Positions 10,301 through 20,000 of a stretch of 64,000 bases of DNA are shown one piece after another (position 1 is the first letter of the stretch; the number at the start of each line of letters is the position of its first letter). The translations under genes and the position numbers were made by a program. This stretch comes from Simkaniaceae bacterium (GTDB lineage: Bacteria > Chlamydiota > Chlamydiia > Chlamydiales > Simkaniaceae), in assembly GCA_026708385.1 (NCBI GenBank), contig JAPOVA010000008.1, forward strand, positions 1 through 64,000. The letters are read 5' to 3'. The notes beneath the pieces are model-generated. The model made no database searches and was not told the DNA's origin. It saw only the letters and a list, made by a program, of their open reading frames with translations.

Positions 10301-13300
10301 ACCTGCTCTTGCACACCGAGCGGAATCGTCTTGCCAAAAGTTTGGAGAAACTTGAACAGAGACGGATCGAAGAGGCGACCCTCATTTTGCGAGAAAAGCG
10401 TGCCTATGAGGTCCGGGAAAACCCCCGGTTCCTCGTGTTCGAACACCTCATGGGGATAACCCTGAGAGAAGAGCAAATTGCGTTTTTGCGTCGCCTCTCT
10501 CCCGAATCCCCGGTCCCCCCCTCCGTTTTGGAGGAAGCGCGCACGGGTTTCGGAAAATCGAAGGTGGCCATTCCCCTGTGGCTCTCCCTTAGGACTTCCT
10601 CAGGGGGGTTGACCTTCCTTACCGTCCCCGAATCTCTATTGGAGGAAACACGGAAACAGCTGAGTCGGATTCTCGGTGATACCTTCGACACCTCCCTCAC
10701 CATGATCGAGTTTTCGCGTAGCGACCTATATGACCCGGATAGGTTGCGGTCAATCGAAAACCGGTTACTGTGGGCGAGAAAGGAGGGAAGGGTGGTGCTC
10801 CTCTCCGTAGGTACGTTGCACGCCCTTTCCGTCTTGGCATGGAAAGAAACACTGATGAAGGAGGGAGAGGGTAACCCGCTTCCTCCGGAGAACGTAGCCA
10901 TGATGCACCGGATCCGGGCTATTCTTGAGCATGCTTACGGTTTCATCGACGAATCGTCGGAGGCACTCCGGCCGGACTTTTCCTACAACTACTCGTTCGG
11001 AAAGAGGTGTTCCGTACATCGTGCACATATCGAAGCGATCACGTCGGTCTACGAGTCTCTTCTTGCCGATGACGTATCGGGAGGGATGGCTCCGGACTTT
11101 TTGGAGAATGCGGGAGGAGGAAGACCTTTGAGCGAGGAGACCTACAAACAAGAGGTCCTTCCGAAACTCATCGACAAGATCCTCGATCGATTGAACGTCT
11201 CCCCCGAAGACCGGGATATAGCCGAGAAAAGCTTGAAGGGGGGATACGACTCGACCTACGAACGCTATTTCGACACACTCGGAAAGGAGGAACTCGAGCG
11301 TTTTGCCACGATACGCGAACAGCTGCTCGTACACCTTCCCGCAAGTCTCTCTCTCCGCCTGAACGAACGCTACTTGCTCGGGGAGGAACGCATCTCTTTT
11401 CCCGCAAGATACGGCACGAGAATCAAAGGGGCACAGTTTTCTTCGATCGGACTCGTACTCAACTGCACCATACAGGCAAATCTCAAGACCTCCTTCACGG
11501 AGGAAGATCTCGAACTCTTCCTGAAAGAGTTACGCAACCTCGCTCACCGGGAATCGAGCGAAACGCTCCACTGCGCACCCGGTTATGAGGCGTTGCAACA
11601 ACTTACGGGGAAAGATCGGCCCGACCTCGTCTTCGAACGGGAAGAGAAAGAACGGTTACTTCACCGGCTCAATACCGATCGCGGATGTCGCCTCCGGTTC
11701 ATCTCTTCCTTCGTTCTACCGAAGTTCCGGTACGTGCCCCACACCCTTACGAGCTATCCGCAACTCATCGCCGAAAGAGTGGCACCGACACAGGGAGCAT
11801 CCGGAACCCTGATCAATACGATGCCGGATGCATTGTCACTCCGGTTTGACGGGACGGCCCCTTTTCACAACCTCATCCCCCTTTGGCAAAACTCTCGGGA
11901 CAAGGTCCGGGCCGTTTCCCACGCGCACGGGACCGCTTTGATGGGTGAGCTACTCACCGGGGATGGCGAAGAATACAACGTCATCATCGACACGGCGGGG
12001 TGTTTCCGGGATATGTGCGACGAAGAGGCGGCAAGGGCAATCTTGGAGGAAACGGCAGGGCGCAACTCTCCGATCGACGGTGTCGAGTACGTGGAGGGAA
12101 GTACGGGACGACGCCTTGTTTTGAAGAGGAATGCCGCCACTCCCGTCCCACGCGAACTCTGTACGATAGAAAGGGAAAGACTCTTTACCTTCTACGCTCA
12201 ACAAGCGACCATAGGACTCGATATCGATCTTGCCGAAGATTCCCGAGCACTCGTAACGGTAGGACGTCATACGGAGAAGAACTTCTTCCTGCAAGGTGTG
12301 GGCAGATTGAGAAAGTTGTCTGCGGGCATGAGGGCCTCGTTTGTCGTACCGGAAGAGGATATGAAGGAGATGAAACGGCAGTTGCAAAGCGACCGATCCG
12401 ACTTCCGCTTTCAAGATCTCTTCCTCTACCTCGTACGCAAGGCGGGAGAAAAGCAGGGGGACGATGCCCTCAGCACCCTCGAAAACGAGTGGTACGCCGA
12501 AATCGAACGACTCTTTCGGCACGGTACGAGCAAACTTCCCCTTTGGGTACGGGGAACAATATTCGTAGATTTGGCTCCCCTCTTCCTTAAGGATACCTTC
12601 GTATCGCCCCTGGCCGGTCTGAGAACAACGCAAGAAGAGTGTAGTGCCGAAAAGGCGGTTGTCCGGAAGAAAGAGGAGCTACTTGCCACATTGCGTACAC
12701 GTATCGTAGATGACCCCTTCCTCGCGAAGATATACGATCTCGATACATTGTCGGAACATTTCGATGAGAAGGTTAAAGAGAGCAACATGCGAAGCCGGTA
12801 CGTATGCAACGGCGGGATCCGCCTCGGAGTGACGTTCACCGAGACGGAACACACAACGACGAATAACGGTCTTGAAGTGCGGGAGTCGACACATGACCGA
12901 ACCGATCATGCCACGCGAGATACGTTACTATTTACCCCCGCCGTCCCCGTCAAATTTCCGACATCCACACTCCCCTACACCTCTATGGCATCGTATAAGC
13001 CGCTTGAAACACACATTGCAAACGGGGGGCTTTTCCGTTCTCCGAACTTCTTTCACATTGCATCGGACAGGGAAGACATTCACAAAGACCTACTGAAAAA
13101 CGCACGGTTCGTCCTCTTGGTCGGAACAAGGGCAAGCAACAAGTACGAGATGGTCCTCCTCGACCTATATGACGCCGGCCATATCAAGGAAGATATGCGC
13201 GAGGGGCGGACACCACGCGACGGGGAGAGAGATTTCTATCTCTGCACGGCCGACAACATGAAGGTCATCGCCCGGAACGGTGACCCCCTCAAAGAGGAAC

Positions 13301-13605
13301 CGATGGCCGTGGAGAATATCAGACGGCTCATGATCGATGGCCGTCTCTACACGGGCCATCCCGTTTACGACGATAAGGATTCCGCAATCATCCGGGAGTG
13401 TTGCCCCTCTCCGGGTGCCTTCTTCGATACCCTAACGACTCGGTTCGTGCCTCCCTTTCCCCATCTTGCTCCCCACATAGAGGGGTTCCGGAAAAGGGTC
13501 ATGAATCGGAAAGATCCCGTCGAAAGAGGAGAGGGAGCGAAAAAGAGGAAGGGCGAGGGTGACGGAGACCGTCAGCCCGACCGCGCACACTCTCCAACCC
13601 CCTAA
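4366..13605 (+). CDS. Giant (3079 aa) multidomain protein with protease-like N-terminus and DUF3638/DUF3645 helicase-like core (copy 1)
   Basis: Start ATG 4366 follows an A/T-rich region; no clear ribosome site is seen. Residues 1-210 are low-complexity, with a 58-residue acidic tandem duplication. Residues 235-490 look like a cysteine-protease segment: H338 (G-H-L-I-F), N357 (I-N-R-G-T-G), Q443 and C448 (Q-Y-G-G-T-C), the His-Asn-Gln-Cys order of Ulp1-like clan CE enzymes. A long, mostly helical middle follows. The ATPase core has a P-loop variant G-F-G-K-S at 2061-2065, F-S-R, I-D-E-S with D2195/E2196, and an arginine-finger-like Q-G-V-G-R-L-R at 2643-2649 preceded by T-x-G-R. This is the order of the eukaryotic/chlamydial DUF3638-DUF3645 family, a distant superfamily-2 helicase relative. 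The C-terminal module (2910-3015) recurs in the remnant at 3765. Its substrate and location are unknown; a secreted effector is plausible. Confidence 0.85.
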   Translation: MCTGNRFTSSDVDSSSCRRVALPREYRTQARWFDSLFRLFTYITGRTREHYHIRSERIRVWNAPTETETEGVSSPSFKEGHRPETEEEEERSERNTAPHRPALPESSHYHTHNERIKARNALTETETDEAPLPSFEEGHQPETEEEEERSERNTAPHGPALPESSHTPTDPVEGDEETLHPDTEGEKGEEDDTLPTTDEMFALYPHRVRTINPEDDVQQRASAEKACDSYPLPDIRSMFALVHGDFTGDTFTPPTRQEAITYVHLFVGEMRRRGKESGVSDESLTELENRLSDILIADNLYDKYGDDYEGFGGEFMQLLREKKHIAIPSGYLCRGRGHLIFILFRMEEGKVSAEVINRGTGSEESIHTDVHGRKRVFAKKPLLPYPADTLDRHPFWRFFLDVLKQTGEDGSSAEISVRDVYDVLLPAWPGGTGDFHGKSYKPQYGGTCIFAGIKTIIREWIPEREAERFLSALSAHVLQEYATDLEVDGCLATTADGHLSRRILKREETDPEHRHALRKERELIPESNRAIRPQRTEPLPFASEPIRDENATTPLTLMPNMVSSSDKTDQYLRNLFRFSDEHEKDHSTSSPPSRVTLRNALSEIPETADDLTPADKALMCREIFTKIPSDDPLWASLEGRKLAEALHDDEQLLLAVNAIRVEEKSLLARRANELEHHLKMQLSLMHTIFACCAPADVDKVCALRHILTTIPPIDDPVWMTLEGGRAIELLQEVRESLCRLRRDSIDADEAALLFTFDMIRLRYALSLQKKYDNSATLCDFYATRMQDVFDSPQANLLQPVDPDITVKFTQAVAYLRSLERYAGKLPSEADLRAGLFFASIYDPVLDLHMPHFAYVRDIMSYNVKAGEAFTRWYEECENTSGRTSTGDEAKIIRAWSEFGNPYGSENLLKEVRQLADLVRLDNIWRDHHALFDGNRKDKNTASISRLALPMGEGVRFVECHVSEESESDYRHPFLATYPALNRRGEGVGSLKWLLSRRQPASLQPEIPEPLRAKFASQHERAGENGHLLHEQGITVGNRSLPSREVKGLFDCTANKELAIDTIISHFNRFPDCLCNPAFREMLLALLTQTHHSRKQEGKGGPRTKTCHLLLRAARDDPGQLLRLIEFAREAGERTEGRGVPDQVLFFFFIEGLSLAYFLRGQGDGKDADHPYKSFRKRALHLLGNATYRDATGSRLLALAPYFRNTPKRATFGTLTERVETFAQPDDPQEHLRVRYGELTVMHEPQSFATTGLYVVESPPFAGVYLESDRNLWLWSDPSSPIARASDLTYYVFHGHLHLTSPEESCNSGVESPKGMGPTFRSPPYDRCLFFYEGEKEPAYFYCGERGVEKLENGKPTGLFLARDYASTGACRFAKIAMHNDLFLWKDATGEVVLAEYRSSDLHFRRVGNKWMSSKHPGFFVDPDRRCPLFEPATHYLVLRNEEGRRIVYMPDRELKKPENPPELFGTPAIECEEGGSSLLVYRLTDEGEIDPTDVRPEELIYAFHLALRARNFTGMAHTIALLKRNAYPLNKRSVKFLCDAVEVRVSARDRHPKSVALKIRMILFALRDLEHLSCWEKEKLTEVLQNEMDDYLMQSNNVFPFALTGEERDSILRKLSGRKSVTEVTETIRRKPPDLSRHWGGLAMTPSNEPFPMPHIFRPTPLATRFIDYYRVARHFPKGSPMRKELALLLEGSVYETVPQVRVATTILEAVSANPDRFVTAAVLAKAAEDEHVLFDVLKQMWSQISPEKKNAKRRIRRRLHPPIYSPDPFLSLPPARPEGSPRAKRNPVGEEERHPPLIEGLPGVYATCPDLREEIETVSEIRTTLKRYLDTGTIDPVPDTEIDPETDTDTKKHEPCVAKEIEALIEGAEEMEKLLRKRQGEEVITIEPEKVPELQQAIALKVERADKDLETKREEILRLARTCPEEQREYVRGEMMTPLSLDKVIVAFGKEDDAYLLRENPFLTEEGLNTLKEKTEEYLLLHTERNRLAKSLEKLEQRRIEEATLILREKRAYEVRENPRFLVFEHLMGITLREEQIAFLRRLSPESPVPPSVLEEARTGFGKSKVAIPLWLSLRTSSGGLTFLTVPESLLEETRKQLSRILGDTFDTSLTMIEFSRSDLYDPDRLRSIENRLLWARKEGRVVLLSVGTLHALSVLAWKETLMKEGEGNPLPPENVAMMHRIRAILEHAYGFIDESSEALRPDFSYNYSFGKRCSVHRAHIEAITSVYESLLADDVSGGMAPDFLENAGGGRPLSEETYKQEVLPKLIDKILDRLNVSPEDRDIAEKSLKGGYDSTYERYFDTLGKEELERFATIREQLLVHLPASLSLRLNERYLLGEERISFPARYGTRIKGAQFSSIGLVLNCTIQANLKTSFTEEDLELFLKELRNLAHRESSETLHCAPGYEALQQLTGKDRPDLVFEREEKERLLHRLNTDRGCRLRFISSFVLPKFRYVPHTLTSYPQLIAERVAPTQGASGTLINTMPDALSLRFDGTAPFHNLIPLWQNSRDKVRAVSHAHGTALMGELLTGDGEEYNVIIDTAGCFRDMCDEEAARAILEETAGRNSPIDGVEYVEGSTGRRLVLKRNAATPVPRELCTIERERLFTFYAQQATIGLDIDLAEDSRALVTVGRHTEKNFFLQGVGRLRKLSAGMRASFVVPEEDMKEMKRQLQSDRSDFRFQDLFLYLVRKAGEKQGDDALSTLENEWYAEIERLFRHGTSKLPLWVRGTIFVDLAPLFLKDTFVSPLAGLRTTQEECSAEKAVVRKKEELLATLRTRIVDDPFLAKIYDLDTLSEHFDEKVKESNMRSRYVCNGGIRLGVTFTETEHTTTNNGLEVRESTHDRTDHATRDTLLFTPAVPVKFPTSTLPYTSMASYKPLETHIANGGLFRSPNFFHIASDREDIHKDLLKNARFVLLVGTRASNKYEMVLLDLYDAGHIKEDMREGRTPRDGERDFYLCTADNMKVIARNGDPLKEEPMAVENIRRLMIDGRLYTGHPVYDDKDSAIIRECCPSPGAFFDTLTTRFVPPFPHLAPHIEGFRKRVMNRKDPVERGEGAKKRKGEGDGDRQPDRAHSPTP
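4521..4868 (+). repeat. 174-bp tandem duplication inside the giant gene
   Basis: Two adjacent imperfect units (period 174 bases, 58 codons) encode an acidic, Ser/Pro-rich segment containing P-E-T-E-E-E-E-E-R-S-E-R-N-T-A-P-H. The second unit is about 85-90 percent like the first. It is absent from the second giant protein, so it is a recent in-frame expansion of a disordered N-terminal region. Confidence 0.8.
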
Positions 13606-13960
13606 GCCGGTTCCGAGCCGACCCGTACGCAATCTCCATACACGATGACAATGACAAAGCGTGATCGTCCCCCATCGGTCTTAAGAAGAGAGCCCTCTTC
13701 CCTGCCTTCGTCCCCTTCCGGCGATACGAGCAAATAGACGGGTCAATACATCATCCCACTACGATGTAGATGAGACAAGAACATACTCATCCGAACAGTC
13801 GGGTACTTCCGGAAAAGTCATCAAATATTTATTTTATCGGAGTACGATTCATTTTTTTAATATCGTCATCATTCTTTGGTTTTTCTATTTTTACGGACGA
13901 TACTCATGAATCCGTAAGATATTCATGATGTACCCGTTTCAAGGGTACGATATTACAAAA
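13606..13960. other. Intergenic region between the giant genes
   Basis: No gene is supported. G/C-rich up to about 13800, then A/T-rich. It holds an inverted repeat (13904-13928) and leads into the promoter of the second giant gene. Confidence 0.6.
13904..13928. promoter_or_regulatory. Perfect inverted repeat upstream of the second giant gene
   Basis: TCATGAAT and ATTCATGA form perfect 8-base arms around a 9-base spacer. It lies about 75 bases upstream of the -10 box of the second giant gene and has no T-run after it, so it fits an operator better than a terminator. No regulator can be named. Confidence 0.4.
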
Positions 13961-13978
13961 AAGTTGACGGAAGTATCA

Positions 13979-14007
13979 TTGCATAATATTTGTTTTGTAA
14001 TTATAAT
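13979..14007 (+). promoter_or_regulatory. Promoter of the second giant gene
   Basis: TTGCAT at 13979-13984 and TATAAT at 14002-14007 are separated by 17 bases, a good sigma70/sigma66-type promoter. This placement decides the start: an in-frame TTG at 13990 would lie inside the promoter, whereas ATG 14044 leaves a 30-base leader. Confidence 0.6.
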
Positions 14008-14043
14008 ATAGCGTATACAAAACTATCTTGTAAAAAAATTAAC

Positions 14044-17000
14044 ATGAGTACTCACAACGATCCTCCCTCTTCCGAAGTAGGCTCTCCTTCCCATCGGATA
14101 GCCACCCCTCCCATGGGAAGTCACGCTCCGTTTAAGTCGGTCGATCCGTCCACTTTCATGACCGGAAACGTCCGAGAAAACGGTCACACACCGAACGACC
14201 GGTGCAGGGTGTGGAACGACCTCACGGAAAAACGGAGGGGGGAAACCCCATCCACACCTCCGGAGGATGACGAGGGGCACCGATCACCAATGAGGGACGA
14301 TGCATCGTGCGTTCGCCATCCCGCATCGCAGACTGTTGAAAAAAAAGCTTGCCACTCTCATCCCCTACCGGATGCGCAGTCGATGTTCGCTCTGGTACAC
14401 GGAGATTTCATGGGTAGCACGTTCACCCCCCCGACCCGGGAACAAGCGATTGCCTATGTGCGCACGTTTGTCCGAAACATGCGACGAAAAGGGGGGAAAT
14501 CCGGGATTTCCGATGAGAGCCTTACCACGTTGGAAGACCGTCTATCCGATATCCTACTGGTAGAAGATTTGTGCTGCAGGTATAGCAACGACTACAAGAG
14601 GTTTAGTGATGAGTTTATGCAACTTTTGAGGAAAAAAAAAGAAGTTGCCGTGCTCTCCGGATATTCGCGTAACAAGACCGGGCACTTGATCCTTATCTTA
14701 TTCCGGATGAAGGGGGGAAGAGTATCGGCTGAAGTGATCAACCGAGGAGAGGGAAGCAAAGAGGCAACCCATATAGACGAATACGGAAGAACCCGCGTCT
14801 TTGCCAAGAAGTCCCTCTGCCCCTACCCGGCAAATAAACTCGAACAACACCCCTTTTGGAGGTTTCTTCTCGATATACGCAAACCGGAGCGAGAAGACGG
14901 AACCCCCGCCGACCTTTTGATTCACGATTTTTACAAAGTTCTCCTTCCCGCATGGCCGGGAGGCACGGGCGACTTTCACGGAAAGAGTTACAAGCCACAG
15001 TATACCGGCACCTGCATTTTTTCCGGCATCAAAACAATCATTCGGGAATGGATTCCGGAAAGAGAGGTCCGACCGTTCCTACTCGCCCTTTCGGCACACG
15101 TTTTGCAAGAGTACGCGAAAGACTCCGAGGCCGAAGGTCGCCTTTCGGGAACGGCAACCGGCCATCTATCGAGGCGTATACTGAAATGCCGAGATACCGA
15201 CCCGGAGCGTCGCCACGCATTGCGCAAAGAGGTGCGGCACATCGCGGAACGGAACCGGACGATACGACCGCAACGTGCGGAATCATTCCCTTTTCCGTCG
15301 GAACCGATCCGAGATGAGAGCGCGACGGCACACGTAACCTTCAAACCGCCCGAACAGACCTCCGAGGATGAAGAAACAGCCCGGTTACGAGACACCTTCA
15401 TGCACTTAAACAAGTATGAGCGACACGATATCGAATCTTTTCCCCCTTCGCGATTAGCTCTATGGCGTGCCCTTGCCGAGATACCGGAGGCGACCGACTC
15501 CCCCGCTTTTCGGGAAAAAGCCCGGATGCTCAGGGAGATACTTGCAAAGATCTCACCCGATGATCCCCTATGGACAAGTCCCCGGGGGCGGGCGTTAACC
15601 AAAGTCCTGCATGACGATAAGCAGTTACTCCTTATCGCCGATGCGATCCGTATCGAAGAACAACATTTCCTTTCGACAAGAGCTACCGCACTTAAGAATG
15701 CACTCTTAGAGGCGCGACTCACTACGGGCGCCACACTCACCCCTTCGAACGCAGGGTACCTATACAGACACATTCTTACGATCATCCCGCCCATTGATGA
15801 TCCCGTGTGGACAACCGTCGAAGGGGGCGAGGTCATCGCACTTCTTCACGAGATGAGGCGTTCTTTTTTTCAACTACGAGACTCGACCGATGCCGATGGC
15901 GTAGCCCTACTCTTTATCGTCGATATGATTCGCTTACAACACGCATTGTCTCTTTGTAAAAACCATGATAATAGCTCGGATCTTTGCGATTTTTACGTAG
16001 CACGCATACAAGACACCTTCGATCGCCCGGAGTCGGACCTACTCCGTCCCATCCATCCCGACATCGCCATCAAATTTACGAAAGCAGTCGCATACCTACG
16101 TTCCCTAAAGAGGTATAAAGAAGGAGTATCCTACGGAGATCACAATAACTTTGTTCGTTCCTGCACCTCCGTTTACGATCCGGAGATCGACTCCCACGCA
16201 CCCCATATCGCCTATATTCGAGACGTCATGTCCCGCGACCCCAAGGCCGGAGAACTGTTTACACGGTGGTACGAAACCGCCGAGAATGCATCCTATCTAC
16301 CGATATCGGACGATGCAAAGCCCGGTGACAATGCCAAGACCGCGTGGGCTTGGAAAATGTTCAGCAACCACTCCCCGTTCTCATACGAGGAACGGCCGTC
16401 CGCACATTTGAAAAAGGAGGTCCGACAATTTGCCGACCTTGCCCTGCTCGATGGGGTGTGGCAAGACTGTTGTCTGCTACATCGGGGATGGTCAAAATTG
16501 CATAGGGAGGTCTTCCGTGTCGACGGCGATCTGTGCTTCACGGAGCGCTACAACGGGGATGAGGATCGGGAAAATAGTGGCAAACACCTCTGTCTCGCAA
16601 CCTATCCGACGTTGAGTACGAGGGGAAAGGCACACGATCTGAGGTGGCTACTTAGCAAGAGACAACCCCTATCCCTTCACCCGAAGATCCCGAAATCCTT
16701 CCGGGATAAGTTTGCGGTGTCAAATGAGAGAGCGGGAGAAAACGGACATCTCCTCAACAGAGGAGGGATCACGATAAACGGCAGGGTTCTCTCCTTCGGG
16801 GAAATCAAGGGTCTGTTTGACTGCACGGCAGACAAAGAGCTGGCCATCGACACGATCATCAACCACTTTAACCGTTTCCCCGGCTTTCTGCAAGATCCCG
16901 CATTCCGGGAAGCGTTCTTAGCCCTTCTTACACAAACGCATCACAGCCGTAAGCAAATCGGAAAGGGGAAAACCCGCACCAAAACGTGCCACCTTCTCTT

Positions 17001-20000
17001 ACGCGCTACACACAATGATCCCGAGCAACTACTCCGTCTTATCGAATTTGCGAGAGAGGCAGGGGAAAGGGCCGAGACCCGGGACCTTCCCGATCAGGCC
17101 CTGTTCCTCTTCTTCATAGAGGGCCTTGCCTTGGCCTATTTTCTCAGAAGCCGAGAGAAAGGGGGGGTGAGAGGTGTTCGACTGTACCGAAGTTTTACGA
17201 AAAGGGCCATACGTCTTTTGCATGATGATACCTATCGTGACGCTACGGGTAGCCGTCTTCTCGCGTTAGCTCCCTATTTTCACAATACCTCGAAAGGGGA
17301 GGCATTTAGCACGCTAACGGGAATGATCAAGAGCTTCGCGGAACCTCTCGATGACCCGCAAGAACGATTACGCGTACGATACGGAGAACTTGTCGCCGTC
17401 CCGCACAATCCGAAATCGGTCGAGGACACGGACCTGCGCATGATCGAATCTCCCCCCTTTGCGGGAGTGTATCGATATAAGGCGTGGGCACCACACTATT
17501 GGAATGAACCGAATTCTCCCATTGCCCTTGCAGAGGATCTCGAATGCTATGCCCTGCAAACGCCGAATAGTCATAGGTATCTTTTCTTTCGCAGAGGAGA
17601 ACAAGAACCCGCTTACCTCTGCGAAGGGCGGGGAGTCGAAAGGTTGGAAAACGGTAAACCGACAGGACTCTTTCTCGTCCGGGACTACACGAGTGCGGGG
17701 GCGCGCCGGTTTGCGGAGATCGCATTGAAAAACGATCTTTTCCTATGGAAAGATGCAACGGGAGAGATCGTACTTGTCGAATATCGAAGCTCGGATCTTC
17801 TCTTTCACCGGGTCGGAAATAAATGGATGAGCAACAAACATCCCGGCTTTTTTCCGGATCCGGATCAAACATGTCCCCCCTTCAAACTCGCCACCCACTA
17901 CTTGGTCTTACGCAATGAAGGGGGGCGTCGCATCGTCTACATGCCGGACAGAAAGCTCAAAACACCCGCACGCCCCCCCGGATTGTTCGCTTCTCCTACC
18001 ATAGAGTGCGAGCGGGGAGGATCTTCTCTCTTCGTCTACCGTTTGACCGACAAGGGAGAGATCGACCCGATCAACGCACACCCCGAAGAACTCGTCTACG
18101 CTTTTCACTTAGCCCTTAGAGCGAGAGAATTTACGAGAATGGCCCATATCATAGCTCTCCTGAAACGGAGTCCCTATCCTCTGAATGAGCGATCGATACG
18201 GTTTCTCCTCGATGCCGTTGACACGGGCATGGAGAGACGTGATAGACATCCGCAAGGTGTTGCGTTGAAGATCCGGATGCTCCTCCTTGCCTTGAGAGAT
18301 CCCGGAGGTCTCTCTTCCAAAGAAAGAGGTGCGTTGTGTCGGATCTTACGAAACGAGGTATGTGACTACCGTATGCAGTCCGGTAATGCCTTCCCCTTTG
18401 CTTTAACGGATGAGGAAGAGGCCACGGTAAGGAGGTTCGTAGGGGATGAAACCGCACCGAGTGTAACGAATACGATCCGGGGAGATCTATGGACGGCTTT
18501 CGAACGCCATTGGGAGAAGTTGGCACTGACTCCGCTAGCCAAACCCTTTTCTCTGCCTCACATCTTCCGCCCGACCCCCTTAGCCACTAGATTTATTGAC
18601 TATTATAGGGTTGCCCGCCACTTTCCGGAAGGATCTCCGATGCGCAAAGAGCTTGCCCTTCTACTCAGGGGTTCCGTATATGAATCCCTGCCGGAGGTTC
18701 GAATAGCCGCGGCTATTCTGGAGGCCGTTTCGGCTGATCCGAACCGCTTTGTCACGGCGGAAGCCCTCTCGGAAGCGCAAGAGAAGAAGGGACAGATGCT
18801 CAGACAGATATGGATACAAGTCCCCGCCGCAAAGAAGGATGAAAAGCGAATCCGGATCGAGTCGCCTCCCCTGATCCCCTTGCATGAACCCGACCCCTTC
18901 CTCCGTCTTCCTCCGGCACAGGCAAAGGGGTACCCCCGCACTAAGAGGAAACCGGCGGATGAAAGGGAGACGCCCCCCTCCCTCACCGAAGGATTGCCGG
19001 GGGTATATGCTACCTGCCCGGATCTGCGGGAGGAGATCGAAACGGTATCCGAGATCCGGACCACCCTGAAAACATACCTTGATACGGGAACGGTCGAACC
19101 GGTACCCGACACCGGGATCAACGCAAAAACGGATCCCGAGGCTGCGAAACACGAACCCTGCGTAACCAAGGAGATCAAGGCGTTGATCGAAGGGGCGGAA
19201 GAAATGGAAGGGCTCCTCCGGAGACGACAAGGAGAAAAGGTCATCGTCATCGAACCGGAAAAGGTGGCGGAGTTGCAAAAAGCCATCGCCCTCAAAGTGG
19301 AGAGGATGGAAGGGGATCTGAAGGAAAAAGAGGAAGAGATCCTGCGCCTTGCTCGGACTTGTCCCGAGGAGCAACGGGAATACGTACGGGGCGAAATGAT
19401 GACCCCCCTTTCCCTCGATAAGGTGATCGTCGCTTTCGGAAAGGAAGATGATGCCTATCTCCTCCGGGAAAATCCCTTCCTTACGGAAGACGAGTTGAAT
19501 GCCTTGAAAGGGAAGACGGAAGAGTACCTTCTCTTGCATACCGATCGGCATCGTCTTGCCGAAAGCCTGAAGAAACTTGATGAAGGGCGTATCGGGGAGG
19601 CGACCCTCATTTTACGAGAAAAGCGTGCCTACAAGGTCCGGGAAAACCCCCGATTCCTCGTATTCGAACACTTCATGGGAATCATCTTGAGAGAAGAGCA
19701 GATTGCGTTCTTGCGTCGCCTCTCCCCCGGATCCCCGGGTACCTCCTCCGTTTTGGAAGAGGCACGCACGGGTTTCGGAAAATCGAAGGTGGCCATTCCC
19801 CTGTGGCTCTCCCTTACAACCTCTTCCGGAGAGCTGACCCTCCTTACCGTCCCCGAACCTCTCTTGGAGGAAACGCGGAAACAGCTGAGTCGGATTCTCG
19901 GCGATACCTTCGATACTCCTCTCACCATGATCGAGTTTTCGCGCGATAATCTGTATGACACGGGTACGTTACAATCAATCGATTACAGGTTAAAAAAGGC

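Noticed and set aside
12000-12633. Open frames of 196 and 227 codons overlapping the giant gene's ATPase core
   Set aside because: They are out-of-frame shadows of the conserved region coding the Q-G-V-G-R-L-R motif.
13990-14043. TTG 13990 as start of the second giant gene
   Set aside because: The codon lies inside the -35/-10 promoter (13979-14007); ATG 14044 follows at a normal distance.
18661-19551. Minus-strand open frames of up to 296 codons within the giant genes
   Set aside because: They mirror the codon bias of the sense strand, appear at equivalent places in both giant genes, and have no ribosome sites.
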